Position numbers and translations under genes: made by a program
Source: Rotaria socialis
Taxonomy: Eukaryota > Rotifera > Eurotatoria > Philodinida > Philodinidae
DNA: 64,000 nt
Direction: 5' to 3'
Assembly (NCBI GenBank): GCA_905331475.1
Contig: CAJNYU010002272.1
Span: forward strand, 62,001 to 126,000
In this document: positions 1 through 10,635 of the stretch, one piece after another
Numbering within the stretch: the first letter of the stretch is position 1
Layout of the letters: each line of letters begins with the position of its first letter
The notes under the pieces: model-generated
Told to the model about the DNA's origin: nothing
The model's database searches: none
What the model saw: only the letters and a program-made list of their open reading frames with translations

Positions 1-508
1 ACATGGTATTACTGCAACATATATTCGATCGTAGATTTCATAGGCACTATGGATAATTGATAATAACAAAAGAAGTAAGAGCTACAATACATGAAAATAA
101 AATTTCATGCAGTAATGAATTCCACACTAAAGATCAATTCGAAAGAATGATGCCAATAGGTAACGATAAGTTCATTTTAACAAATTCATAGATTTAATTC
201 TTTATTTATTTTGTTACGTTTGCTGGAATAAGAAAAAAAATACTTGTACATTTACATGTAAAAATTTTAACATTTAGATAATTCACACTCAAGAAGATAA
301 ATTCTGAGTAAAGAGAAATGTCTTGAGCATTTTTTGAAGAAATAAGAATAGCAACAAAATTCGCAAAAAAAATTATCTGTGAGAACTTGACAAAAGCTAA
401 TGTTTTTATATTTTATTTTATGTATGATATTTACGAGTCATATTTCTTCCATTCCATTCCCTAAACGAGAAAAACAAATATTGAAATGTTTAGTACAAAA
501 TGAATGAA
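1..508. other. 3' flank of SGT1 gene, no gene seen
   Basis: AT-rich DNA downstream of the minus-strand SGT1 gene. Both strands are full of stops; I see no exon, RNA gene or repeat that I can support. Confidence 0.5.
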
Positions 509-2129
509 CTAACATCAGGTGGTTCACAGGTGACTCGTCCTTTTGATACTTCTTCCCAATTCATGTTTAAACAAGTACCACCAGATTCATACTAAAAATG
601 AATATTTCAACTATTTCATAATGTTAAAATAATTTGTATATGCGTACCATTGATTTATTCATTGCACGGCGTGTATTTTCATCACTATCTTTATAAAGTC
701 TTTCAAAAATTCTAGAAAGTAATTGATTTTTATGAAAATAACATGATACGAGAGAAAAATCATAACTTACGCATTAGCGTCACCCATATTATCTTTATTT
801 TCTTTCTCATCGTTCTTTATCTCAACTTCTAATTTATCCCAATCTTTTGCACGTTTACTTGACGACGGATACGTCGGGGCTTTTTCAACTACAGGTCGAC
901 TCATTGGAACTAGACAAATAATATACATTTTCAATTTAAATATTTAACACTTGTATACTTGGTGGTTGAGCTTTAGCTGCTGGTGATTTTGCATCCAACG
1001 ATATCCATTGTATGGCTTGTCGCTTGTATAATTTTATTTCAATCTATTGGTATCAAACGAAGAACAGCGAATCTACAGAAAATAAAGATTAACAAGTTAT
1101 CTTCCTTACATTTGAACCAGTAACGTTGAAATTTGTACGCAATGAATCAATTGGATAAGCAAGATCCAGTTCAAGTAAATAATCTTGACCAGAAGAAGGT
1201 ACTTTCGTACTTATGTTGATCTTAAGAAAAATTATTATTGATTCATTATTTTAAAGAATGTGGTATGAAATGAAAGATATACATACAGTTGTATCTGTGG
1301 ATTGGACGTGTACTTCATCTTTCTTAAGACCTTTTATAGGAATTTGAATAGAAACAACGCTGTCTGTTTGATAGAATGAATGCCTAGGAAAAATAGTTCA
1401 TAAATAATTCTAGAAAAAAAAACATGTCCTATACAACATACTTGATTTTAACTGGTACCATTGGAGGAACAGGTAGAGTATGATTCGCTAACTTCGTTTT
1501 TTCAACAGAAACAGTTGTCAAAACAGATTTTTTGTCTATATTAGAATAAAACCATAAATTAATTAATTTAGAAACCCAAACAAATACCTGCTAATGCTTT
1601 ATCACATTTTTGTTGCCATATTTTCAATTGTTCATTTGCAGCTAAACAAGGCAACTATATATATTTAGTAAATTAAATAAATACAATTAACTTACAGTCC
1701 AATTCAAGTCCACTAGAAAATGTTTGTAGAGCTTCCTCTTTTAAATCTTGACTGTATAAAGAAATACCCTTACGAATATATGCCTTGATATTTGTTGTAT
1801 CTAATTGAATGGCATCATTACTATCTTTCACAGCATCTAGAAAGAAAATAAGCAAAACACCATAGTTTTAATCGTTCCAAATGTAATGTTACAGTTACCT
1901 GCATAGTTTTTTAATTTTAATGAGCATTGAGCACGTGATGCTAAGATCTTCGAAGTAAATAGATCATCGGTTTTGTCATCCTTCATAAGAGCTTTTGTAT
2001 AAAACTAGAAGATAAAAATTTTATAATGAGAGAAAAACGAAAGCATTTTTTCATACGAACTTCATGTGCTTCTTCATATTTCTCGTCGACGAAAGCTTCA
2101 TTTGCTTGTTCAAAGAATTTGTTCGACAT
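509..2129 (-). CDS. SUGT1: SGT1 co-chaperone (suppressor of G2 allele of SKP1)
   Basis: Multi-exon minus-strand gene starting at MSNKFFEQANEAF and ending ...CEPPDV with TAG at 509-511. It shows the three SGT1 parts in order. N-terminal TPR repeats lie in the first exons (YEEAHEFYTKALMKDD; DAVKDSNDAIQLDTTNIKAY). A central CS (p23-like) domain contains VPVKIKHSFYQTDS and IQIPIKGLKKDEVHVQ. The C-terminal SGS domain contains NKSMYESGGTCLNMNWEEV, close to the family's SGGT...NW signature. SGT1 family proteins bridge HSP90 to clients and act with SKP1 in SCF ubiquitin ligases and kinetochore assembly, in cytosol and nucleus. Introns are short with GT-AG ends. A polypyrimidine-AG lies in the 5' leader above the ATG, so a spliced leader is possible. 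The architecture looks complete. Confidence 0.93.
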
Positions 2130-2817
2130 GGCAACTGCCTGACTTCGTGTGCGCGAATGTATATATATGAATGATATGACTGAGAAACAATAGAATAATG
2201 GAAACAAATAACAATGAAATTAAATGTTATTCGTTAGCCCTTTCTTTTGTCTTTTGTTTTCCTGACGATATGGTAGATGACGCATGATGTTAGAAAAATA
2301 GACTCTGTCAAATAACCTAATAAGTAATCTGATCAATCCAAAAGTAAAATATTCTACATTTGCTATACGAAAATTTGAGAAAAGTAAGCCCTTGTCCCAT
2401 TCAACAAGTACACGCTGTGTTCAATCATCAACAAAAAAATATAGAACCATGAAATACTTCAGATTATTTTTTTCGTGATGTTGACACATAGGTGTTATCC
2501 GCTTTATTTTCTTAGCAAGAAAAAATTTCACAAATCATTTTAAAGTTGTACTATACAACATTCTTCTTCTAATCGTCCAAAAATATGACGAATTTTGTGA
2601 GATTCCCAATAAGACTTTATCCTCCTGTATCACGTAGGTTAAATTATAATGTATCTTTGGGGAAAAGATATCGCTGCATTCAGGTAATGAGAGTTCACTA
2701 TAAAACGGCTTACCCGTACTTGCTGGACATAATTAGAATAAAGTAATGATGGTGGAAAGTAACAGATTAAGTACAGGTTAATGTTATTTATAATAACATT
2801 AATAATATAAGGATAGT
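2130..2817. other. intergenic, 5' side of SGT1
   Basis: AT-rich stretch between the SGT1 start and the first GC-rich block. It presumably holds the SGT1 promoter, but I see no clear promoter element or coding exon. Confidence 0.4.
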
Positions 2818-3190
2818 CCCAGGTCGATGATTCCGGTCTCCAAATCCTTCCGGAACCGGTCTGGAAACGGCTTCTTTCCGGCGATTTCTCACCGGTTCCC
2901 TAGTCTTTCCCGCCGGATCCTGCACGAAAAACAATAGGAAATGGCAATAGTGTTCCACCCGGAAAAAAACGTTTCCTGAACCCTTAACTTTCTCGCAAAT
3001 TCAGCCATAGGGAACTCTAAGGAACATACAATGATCCTAGAGGAAAAGGGAGGAGGAAATCGGGAATGTCAGCAGAAACCTTCACATCCAAAACGAAAAA
3101 GCAAAGGATACTGATGGAACAAACCGGAAGCACCACGGAACCCACGATTCTGCATCCTGAAACAAAAATGAAAGATCTACGAAGATCACT
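2818..3190. repeat. GC-rich degenerate repeat block A
   Basis: Compositionally abrupt GC-rich island in AT-rich DNA, built from recurring words such as CCGGAACCGG, CGGTTCC, GGATCCTG and GGAACCC. Its left edge (TCCCAGGT followed by ATTCCGG) resembles the reverse complement of the right edge of block B (5120-5415). The internal word ACGGCTTCTT, preceded by TTCCGG-ACCG, is also shared with the reverse complement of B. It looks like one arm of an inverted pair or a member of a dispersed non-autonomous repeat family. Open frames across it are not coding-like. Confidence 0.55.
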
Positions 3191-3442
3191 AGAGATCTTT
3201 ATTGTTTTTTTAAACTTCACTCTATTTATTCGTGACATCCTATCTTTTTTATAATTTTTAGTACAGTTTTTTCGGACGCTTACGAGAGAGAAAGACAACG
3301 ATAACATATAGAGAGCAAAATACAAAGAACAGGAAACAAACAAACTGGAGAGGCAGTGGTGACGAATCCACGTGTATTGAATTGTTATTTCTTTCTTGAC
3401 TCTTCTTCCATTATCAAATATCTTTGAAACCAAAAACACCGT

Positions 3443-3514
3443 GCCAGGGGAAGGAATCAAATCTTCTGCTATCTGACTAAATCAGATGCATAGAACCACT
3501 ACGCCATCCCTGGC
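3443..3514 (-). tRNA. tRNA-like gene, anticodon loop ATTTAGT (anticodon TTA), probably pseudogene or SINE head
   Basis: On the minus strand a 72-nt sequence folds as a cloverleaf: a 7-bp perfect acceptor stem (GCCAGGG/CCCTGGC), D stem GCGT/ATGC, a 5-bp anticodon stem ATCTG/CAGAT with a 7-nt loop, and a T arm GAAGA/CCTTC with one mismatch. The A box TGGCGTAGTGG fits the pol III consensus and the B box GATTTGATTCC is near consensus. A T5 run lies a few bases downstream. By standard numbering the anticodon is TTA, which would read UAA. There is one extra base before position 8 and none at position 26. These defects and the odd anticodon make a tRNA pseudogene or tRNA-derived SINE more likely than a working suppressor. 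Confidence 0.5.
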
Positions 3515-4620
3515 ATCTTTATTGTGACTACCTTAGTTATAGGATATTTTTGTGATTAGAAGATCCAGATCGATAGAAAATCAGATTCTAAGATCTTTCC
3601 GCGAAGAAACGCTGCAATTCGAGCTTGATTTAAGGCTGAAATCATGATTTTACTAATAAAGATCTTTGAAGGTGATTTGTTCTATTTACCTTAATTAGAT
3701 GATATTCTGCTGATGGAGAGTACGACACTGATTGTAAATGTAAGGAAGATCTATAACAAGTCCAAAGTCCTATGTCGATTCTTGTTTTCAATTATCATCA
3801 ATTAATATTAGAAATGGGGTTGGAATGATTTTGAGAAAGTTTTGGTATAAAAAAAAAAGTATGCGAAGTATTACCTGTGACTTATCTGAACAGGTATGTT
3901 GCGCATCTGGGGTTGGAACTGTGAATGCTCACTCATGTGGATAGATTGGTGATCTTCAGGGTGCTCATGTATTGCTAGGTCAGTTTGAAGAGTCTCAGGC
4001 AATCTTGAAGGCGCTTTACTAGTAGCTGCATGGACGAGTGAATGAACTTCTAAGTGTCGAACACGCATATATATATATAAGTTAAGGCTGCCTGCTATGC
4101 AGTCTGAAGACTGTTTTAGTATTTCAATACTGTTTTTGAGAGCTCTAGTTTTTGACATATCTAACTCGGTTGAATTCGGAGAGAATGGTCTTTCTGTTCC
4201 AGTGCCTGCCTGTCACCTTCCGTTCGTATCTGTGGCAGGTTTGCTTGAAGACCTTTAAAATGATAAGATTTGAATATTTTGTCGGTTTCTAGACTTTCCA
4301 GAGATGGACGTGTAATTTATTGTTTTTTATGGTGTCCGTTTTTTTTTTGTATCAGACGTTTTTGAACTCTGTCAATTAAATTAATTTAAATCAGCTCAGT
4401 AGTGGTTACGTTTACCTAGTTATCGTGCATTGTTGCGTGGGGGTATCTGAACTAAATAATATCTTCCAATTTGAAGACACAATTCAATAGTCTATCGTGG
4501 TCTCTACTTAACTATTGCTCTCAGCAGTGGGTTGTGAGTAGTGCAATCTCTTACGCGGTATTTTGTATCCAGTCTGCTTGTTCTCACACTGCTGTTAGGT
4601 TCGTACTCCTTAAAACTGCT
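3515..4620. other. intergenic between tRNA-like gene and MITE
   Basis: About 1.1 kb with no recognised gene. A minus-strand open frame at 3871-4158 ends at a donor-like CACAG|GTAATA, but its protein resembles nothing I know and codon use is not persuasive, so I do not call it. Confidence 0.35.
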
Positions 4621-4898
4621 TTAACCTCCTGAACCCCGAGAATTCTTGCGTTCTATTCGACGCTAGAGAAAAATTTAAAAAATCACTTTTTTTTTGCGTT
4701 CTGTTGCTCTCAATCAGCTGTATATATATTTTTTCTTTTAGTTAGAAGAAAATAATCAGAAATCACCATTGGCTGAATGAACGATTCTCTATCCATTTTC
4801 TGCTTTTTAAACATGTTCAACGATACGACAGAACGAAAAAAAATATTCTTTCGTTCTGTTTGTCTTTAGCCTGAAGACAGCGGTCCTCAGGAGGTTAA
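4621..4898. mobile_element. piggyBac-type MITE (TTAA target site, 8-bp inverted ends)
   Basis: The 278-bp segment is bounded by TTAA on both sides (4621-4624 and 4895-4898), with perfect 8-bp inverted termini CCTCCTGA / TCAGGAGG directly inside. TTAA duplication with short CC-starting ends is the hallmark of piggyBac-superfamily insertions. The interior is AT-rich, has no coding capacity, and carries subterminal copies of TGCGTTCT / CGTTCTGT in both orientations, which could be transposase-binding sites. The right end reads AACCTCCTGAGGACCGC on the opposite strand. This is a non-autonomous element; no transposase is present in the window. Confidence 0.7.
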
Positions 4899-5119
4899 GA
4901 ATGACTATCATGTCCAATTTAGTCAAATGTTTCGAAGAGAGCCAAAATCTTTATCCATGCTTCTATGGAATTGTAACTTTTTCTTAATATTCCATACATT
5001 TGAACATTAAATATATAGTTGTATTCTAGAGATTCTTTTGAGAGAGCGATCAAATTGTCGATTGTAAGGCATTAAAGTGATGTAGTTATAAGGAATACGT
5101 TTTCAAATAGATCCTATCG
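4899..5119. other. AT-rich spacer between MITE and block B
   Basis: Short AT-rich spacer. Nothing supportable seen. Confidence 0.4.
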
Positions 5120-5415
5120 TTTCCAGTTGCGGGATTAAACCGTCTGAAAGAAAATAAAAACGGTCGGACCTGTGAGTTGCAACCGAATCGGAAACGGAAG
5201 GAATATAGTTCGGATCCTGCTCCCGTTAAAAGGCGTCGGAACCATTCTCAGGAACCTTGCCGTAAACGGCAGCGGGATCCTGGCATTTCATCCAGTTGCA
5301 GGAATCAGCAGGGAAGAAGCCGTAAACGGTCCCGGAATACTGCTTCCATGTTTTTGCCGGAATTTCACCGGAACCAACAGTTTCCCGCCGTACGGTTTGA
5401 ACCTGGGAATGATGT
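5120..5415. repeat. GC-rich degenerate repeat block B
   Basis: Second GC-rich island with the same vocabulary as block A: GGATCCTG, CCGGAACC, CCGTAAACGG (twice), TTTCCCGCCG. It ends CGGTTTGAACCTGGGAATG, whose reverse complement begins CCCAGGTTCAAACCG, much like the start of block A. The blocks therefore face each other across about 2 kb. The forward open frame (rich in Arg, Lys, Pro) and its shadows come from the repeat composition and are not called as genes. Confidence 0.55.
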
Positions 5416-6764
5416 TTTATTAATAAAGATGGCAACTCTCGATGAAGATAATAAACAACAACTGAACTCGTTAGAAAGAAAGAGAGAGAGAAAGAGGGGA
5501 GAAACAAAGCGGTCAATGACCGACAGATCAAAGAGCAAACATCAAAGAGGATTAAGATCAGTAGACTGGTGAATGATGACGAAGCACTCGTTTCTAAAAC
5601 TTGGATAATTCAACACGCTTAGGCATTGTGTAATATCCACGCTTTCTGTATATTAAATCTAATTTAAGTATAATACATTTTCAATTTTATGATGAGAAAA
5701 AATACGTATATTGGGTGAATCTTTTTTTTTTTGTATAAAAGACTCATCATGGTTGAGGTTACTCCAATCGCAACGTGTTTTCAAGAAGAATAGCCTATCA
5801 GAAAGAATATTAATGTTTGTGACAATTTCGTTCTTTGCACATCGTTGAATTTTTTCGAGAGTTTAATATAAATCTCTACAGATATAATCTTCGATTTTAT
5901 TTTTATATTTTAAATTTTCAAACAATTATATTTTAATTGTTCTCTCATCACAAAAAAAACGGTTTACCAACGAGTGGTGTTCACCAAAAAAATGTTCTTA
6001 TCTACAATTTTTGTGAGACTGAACATCAAGGTTCGTTTCTATAATTTTGCTTGAAATTATAACGCTGTGAAACGAGATGAATAGAAAAAAATAGATCGAG
6101 TTTTAAATGAAACACAAATGAAAACCGTTATTGATGACCAGATTATTTTAATTATGTATAAATTGCAAAAGAAAGAAGGCTGGTTGGTAAAAAGGCAATT
6201 ACAGCTGTAGCATCGAGTAGCTGCCTAATTCGAGTTCGAATATAAGTGGAGAAAAGAAAAAGTTAAACTAAAACTAAATCTAGGAATAAATTTAGTTCTA
6301 GTTTAACTTTCCGATATATGTGACATATGCATACATATATACCCTTCACCCACAACCACATTTGAGCACTCCTCCATGGTATCTATCATCCACACTCACA
6401 TTTGCAGTATCCCGGATACCCTCCTATGCATATGCACCCCTTCCGGGTACCCTTCACGCACACCCTCAACTAAATATGAAACTAAATCTATTTCTATCAC
6501 TTATTTTCGAATTGATACCATGCAGTTGGGTGTCCAATTATATTCGAATTCGAACTAGGCATCTCATGATTAAGCGAAATTTATTTTAAAAAGATTAGAA
6601 AACATTGTTACTATGGCTATCTTCTAACTTTATTTTTGCTATTTAATATAAAATAAATAAAATAGTATAAATCAAATTTTTTTGTATTAACAAAACTAGC
6701 AAATTCATCTATGTATTTACAAGACAAAAAAAAACAACATGGCAAATTTAGTAAAATTGTTATT
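5416..6764. other. intergenic, no gene seen
   Basis: AT-rich region with a GA-rich run near 5480-5510 and a C-rich stretch at about 6330-6480 containing repeated CCTTCACCCAC / CCCTTCACGCAC-like words. Short ORFs here look random. It includes the 3' flank of the following minus-strand gene. Confidence 0.4.
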
Positions 6765-9476
6765 TTAATTATTCTTTTTCTCTTGACCTAGTTCTGTATT
6801 CATGGGGCTTCCGTCATTGCCAAAAAAGAATGAGCTGAATGCACTGTTTGTCGATGTTTCACCACCATCATCAGCAACACCTGATATCGATAATAGAGAA
6901 AATGTTTTTAATCATATTATAAGAAAAATGTAAAGCATACCACCAAAATTAAATGAAGCGAAGGAAAATGAAGTATCCACACCATTATTACTAATATTTT
7001 GATGTTGCATAAATACAGGAAATTGATCAGCAGAATCCATTGTCAGTGGTGAACCAAGATTACTCCAATTACTAAAATTGATTGGTGATGTAAAATTTCC
7101 ATCATTAACAGCAGTGACATCACCAGCTTTATTATCATCATCAAAACCAAAATTATAGTTAAAATTCGTATATCCACTAAAAGAAAAAAAAGAATAATTT
7201 CATAGGTAATTTAATAGTACATTGACAAGAGTGAGAATTAGTATAATTTTACTTTTCAGTACTCGTAATAGACTCAATAGACGAAGGCATGGTAAATGTA
7301 GGTCGTTGCTGTTGTAATCGTTCAGCATCATCTTCCATGGGTTGTAATTGGTCTTCATTGATTGATGATGGTTCTGGTGAAAATGTTAATAGCATTTGTT
7401 GTACATCACTACTTGTCACTTGAGGTTGAATAGATGATGTCACTGATGATGCTAGTCGATTTTGAATTATGAAAGGTGGAAGTTGAAATGTGACTGTAGA
7501 ATGTAATTTATTAACAATAGTATCACTCGATAACATCGATATTGATTCAGAAACTTGATTATCTGTTATAGGAGTAACAATATCACGTACTGTAATTGAC
7601 TCTACTTGTGTTGGTGTTGAAACCAAAGCAAATGTTTGGGTCAATTGTTGATCACTTGACGATATAAATGAAACTTCTTCATTGACATCTATACTCGGGT
7701 TCGTTGTAGCTGCTGACACTGTAAATGCTTGTGTGCTTGGTGGACAACCCTTTATGGACATTTTTTCCATCTATTTTTTTTTATATGTTAAGATGAAATA
7801 GATTCAATTTAAGATTTTTACTTGAGGAATGGGTGTTTTTCGATGTGCTGTTAAAAAGAATTCTTCGTCGTCGTCATCATCGATAGCCGTTGAAAGATGA
7901 AGTACTGATGTACGATTTGAATGAATCGATGTATTTTCGGTTGTGCTTGCAGCAACTACAATTGTAGAGGCAAGTTTTTGATGTGGCGATGGTTTAACAA
8001 CTTCAGGTATAGTCTCATCAATAATAATAGTCGGTATTGTTGATTCAGTTCTAAAAATAAGAATATGAGCCAACAATTCTTTAGATTGATTCAATTTCAA
8101 TAATCGATATTCAACTATCATTCTAAATAACTCAGTTAAAAATAAGTTCATCCTGTGATGAAAGGTTTTAAAACAAGACAATTTAATAGCTATGAAAATT
8201 CATAACACTATCTTGAAAGATACAAAGAAAGTTCGAGTAAAATATCGTATATTAATTCATTTGATAAGCAAAAGTAAATACTACTCAATTATATATAATT
8301 AACTTACGTGGCAGATGACTTATTATTCGTTTGTTCTATTGGTACTAATTCAATTTGTTCATTTTGTGGTGTTAGAATTGATGCAATCACTGGTGTCATT
8401 GCTTGTGACCAAAAATCTTCTTGTATTTGATTAAATGAAAAAGTTAAAGCTTGATCAATATTAGTTTGTAAACAAAAATTCAACAGATCACGTTTGAGTG
8501 GTTGTGTATAAACACTTTCCCATGCTTTCATTTTATCGATTTTACTTTCGATTAATTGTTTTTGTTTACTTTCAAGTTCTAATAGTTTTTCTTTCATTTT
8601 TTCAATTTGAATAAATTGATCACGTCGAGAAATAAAACATTTAGCAATAGACAAAATTGATGATTGAAATTTTTTTTCATTGCAAAATTCCTGACGACGT
8701 ATTGAATAATGTTTGTATGCTAAGTTTTGTGTACTACGCAAGAATTCTTGTCGTTCAACAAGTGAATTGTAAGCTAGATCACCTTGTTTTAAATATTGAT
8801 ACACTTTCGATTGTTCATATCTAGAAAAGATTTGAAAATAAATACAATCTAATGCACTGTCATGCGAACTGTGGTTTGAAAATTTCAGTCCATTGTTGTT
8901 TAATATGTTCAAATTTATTAATAAGTAATGATTTTTCTTGGTCGTACTTTCGTTCTTCATTAATGCAATCACGTTTGATTGAATCTAATATGAAAAGATA
9001 AAAAAAATAAAACTTTTCTTTTGCAAAGAAAAATATTCGGTCATTACTATTATGATCGTCGAGCATTTGTATATTAAATTGAATTTCTTTTATTCGAAGT
9101 TGCTCTGTTAAAAGTTGTTGTTCACGAGCAGAATTTTCATGTTCAATATTAGCCAATTTTGTTGTTAATTGTATTTTTTCCTTTACCATCAATTCATTAT
9201 GTTTTTTCTTGTCTAGTTGAATGATAAAATAGAAAACAACAATAGAATTTAATCAATAATTTACCTTCATTAATTCCAACCAATTTTTGAAGTTTAAACC
9301 GTTTTTCTTTGATTTTATTACCTATAACAGAGAATGGTTGTTGATTCAATATTTGAAAAACAATGGACTCTTCAATTACTTAAACATTGTACCAACATTT
9401 CAGCTCGACTTGTATCAATATGGCCTGGTCCAAAAACAACCAGTGGTAATTGTGATGTTTCCATTAATGGATCCAT
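6765..9476 (-). CDS. unrecognised coiled-coil protein with acidic, Asn/Ser-rich C-terminus
   Basis: Nine-exon minus-strand gene by my splice reading, from MDPLMETSQLPLVVFGPG to ...LGQEKKNN (stop TAA 6765-6767). The N-terminal half is strongly helical and charged, with coiled-coil segments NKIKEKRFKLQKLVGINE, KLANIEHENSAREQQLLTEQ and EKMKEKLLELESKQKQLIES. The second half is low-complexity, Ser/Thr/Gln-rich, with an acidic patch (DDDDDEEFF) and a C-terminal tail rich in Asn, Phe and Gly (SGYTNFNYNFGFDDD). No enzyme motif, membrane segment or signal peptide is visible. It could be a cytoskeletal, centrosomal or nuclear scaffold, but I do not recognise the family. It is divergent from the SMIM4-like gene, with about 335 bp between the two ATGs. 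Introns have consensus ends, so it is a real gene. Confidence 0.75.
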
Positions 9477-9811
9477 CTAAAAGATTGGAAATAATATGAT
9501 AATTTTGTTAAAAATGAAACTGAACATTGAGATTTTAAATTTCCCTACAACGATCAAACGGTTGATTTTTCCAACTGAGAAAGAAATTGATTCAAAAATG
9601 AAATATCCCGCTTTTAATATAACTAAATCGAATGATCAGAGATGCCGCCAGATATTTTCGAGTCCTGTTGTTGTTGTTGAAGAGGAGTTCGTTTTTATTT
9701 GTACTACGATTGGTGTAGAATTCTACCATTAGCAATTGAACGATGCAAATTCTCTCTCTTCTGATCTGATCGTTTAGTTCTCTTGGTTTTCTACGAAGTT
9801 CTTTCTATGCT

Positions 9812-10175
9812 ATGTTCAAAAGAATTCGTGCTAAATTACCGGATTGGCGATTTATAGCTTTCGTTGTGTCTAATTCTATTCCAGGAAAGAAACTTCTTGG
9901 TGATTGGCGTTTTACACCAGTTTTCTTTGTAGCTGGTTGTTGTTTTGAACTTGTTCTTTGCAAATTGCGTATCAACAATATTAATTTCTGTGAGCTTTTT
10001 GTTTGTTTGAAAAGTTAAATTTTTTTTTTATGCCAAGTATAATTTCTTTTCAATAGACGACGTTTATAAGCGTAAACAAGCACACGAATTTGTTTCGAAA
10101 AAACATCAACTTGAAGATTATTTGAAAACAGTATCTCTCCAACAACCATCATCACCAGAAATACCGAATAACTAA
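9812..10175 (+). CDS. SMIM4/UQCC5-like small mitochondrial membrane protein
   Basis: Two exons (9812-9989 and 10057-10175) encode about 98 residues. The core PGKKLLGDWRFTPVFFVAG, followed by a hydrophobic segment and INNINFYDVYKRKQ, matches the SMIM4 family pattern (PGK-RFG-YRF-P-FFV-G ... FYDVYRRK). The splice joins F|YDVYK in phase. SMIM4 is a single-pass inner-membrane protein of mitochondrial complex III assembly that couples cytochrome b synthesis to assembly. The C-terminal tail here is longer and polar. The next two genes follow at 103 and 138 bp on the same strand, so this may be the first gene of an operon. The start is the ATG that opens the conserved frame; no good upstream alternative is present. 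Confidence 0.72.
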
Positions 10176-10261
10176 AGTTCAAAAACAAAAACAAAAGAAA
10201 TCCGGTTTGTTAAAAGAAATAAAGATACCTTTATTTCTTTTGTAAGATTTTCTAACAGATT

Positions 10262-10274
10262 TCTGTTAATTTAG
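10262..10274 (+). promoter_or_regulatory. candidate trans-splice acceptor before 10279 gene
   Basis: A T-rich tract ending TTAG lies four bases before the ATG at 10279 and 87 bp after the upstream stop. There is no upstream exon for it to join, so a spliced-leader acceptor is the simplest reading. Confidence 0.4.
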
Positions 10275-10278
10275 AGTC

Positions 10279-10497
10279 ATGAATCCATTGCGTCGTCTTT
10301 TTTACTTGTCAGTAGTCAACACTGTAACATTCATAATCGGTTCTCAAATAGCTCATACATGGCTGAATCCTATGAAAGATTATAAAGATTTTATCACTAA
10401 AGCAGAAGCAGAATATCAAGCTCATCAAGAAGAATTGCGTGAAGTAGAAGATTATTTAGATAAAAAACGTCAACAACGTTTAAAACAAATTACTTAA
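10279..10497 (+). CDS. small single-pass membrane protein, probably mitochondrial
   Basis: Intronless frame of 72 residues. An N-terminal basic start (MNPLRRLFY) leads into a hydrophobic segment at about residues 9-27 (LSVVNTVTFIIGSQIA), then a charged helical tail rich in Glu, Lys and Arg (DYKDFITKAEAEYQAHQEEL). This layout is typical of respiratory-chain assembly factors such as UQCC3- or SMIM-type proteins, but I cannot assign a family. It sits 103 bp after the SMIM4-like gene and 138 bp before cereblon, each with an acceptor-like site before the ATG. Co-transcription with a complex III factor would fit a mitochondrial role; that is inference. Confidence 0.65.
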   Translation: MNPLRRLFYLSVVNTVTFIIGSQIAHTWLNPMKDYKDFITKAEAEYQAHQEELREVEDYLDKKRQQRLKQIT

Positions 10498-10609
10498 TTT
10501 AGTTTTTTTTTGTATGTAATTCTGATTATTTTGCATTAGATGATTTGTTTTCAAAAATTAAAAAAAGTCGATGTTACGAAAAATAGATATCGGTTATATT
10601 TGACTACGT

Positions 10610-10631
10610 TCTTTTTTCCAATAAACTTCAG
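10610..10631 (+). promoter_or_regulatory. candidate trans-splice acceptor before cereblon
   Basis: A T-rich tract followed by AACTTCAG ends four bases before the cereblon ATG (10636). No upstream cereblon exon is evident, so this may receive a spliced leader. Confidence 0.4.
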
Positions 10632-10635
10632 ATAA

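Noticed and set aside
3017-3460. Minus-strand 147-residue open frame over block A and the tRNA-like gene
   Set aside because: It spans a GC-rich repeat and a tRNA-like sequence, has no splice context and reads as low-quality hydrophobic and Ser-rich sequence.
3871-4158. Minus-strand 95-residue frame ending at a donor-like site
   Set aside because: It can be joined to an acceptor near 3633 for a few codons, but the protein resembles nothing and codon use is not convincing.
5172-5572. Overlapping open frames on both strands in block B, one Arg/Lys-rich
   Set aside because: Frames in several registers at once come from GC-rich repeat composition, not from a gene.
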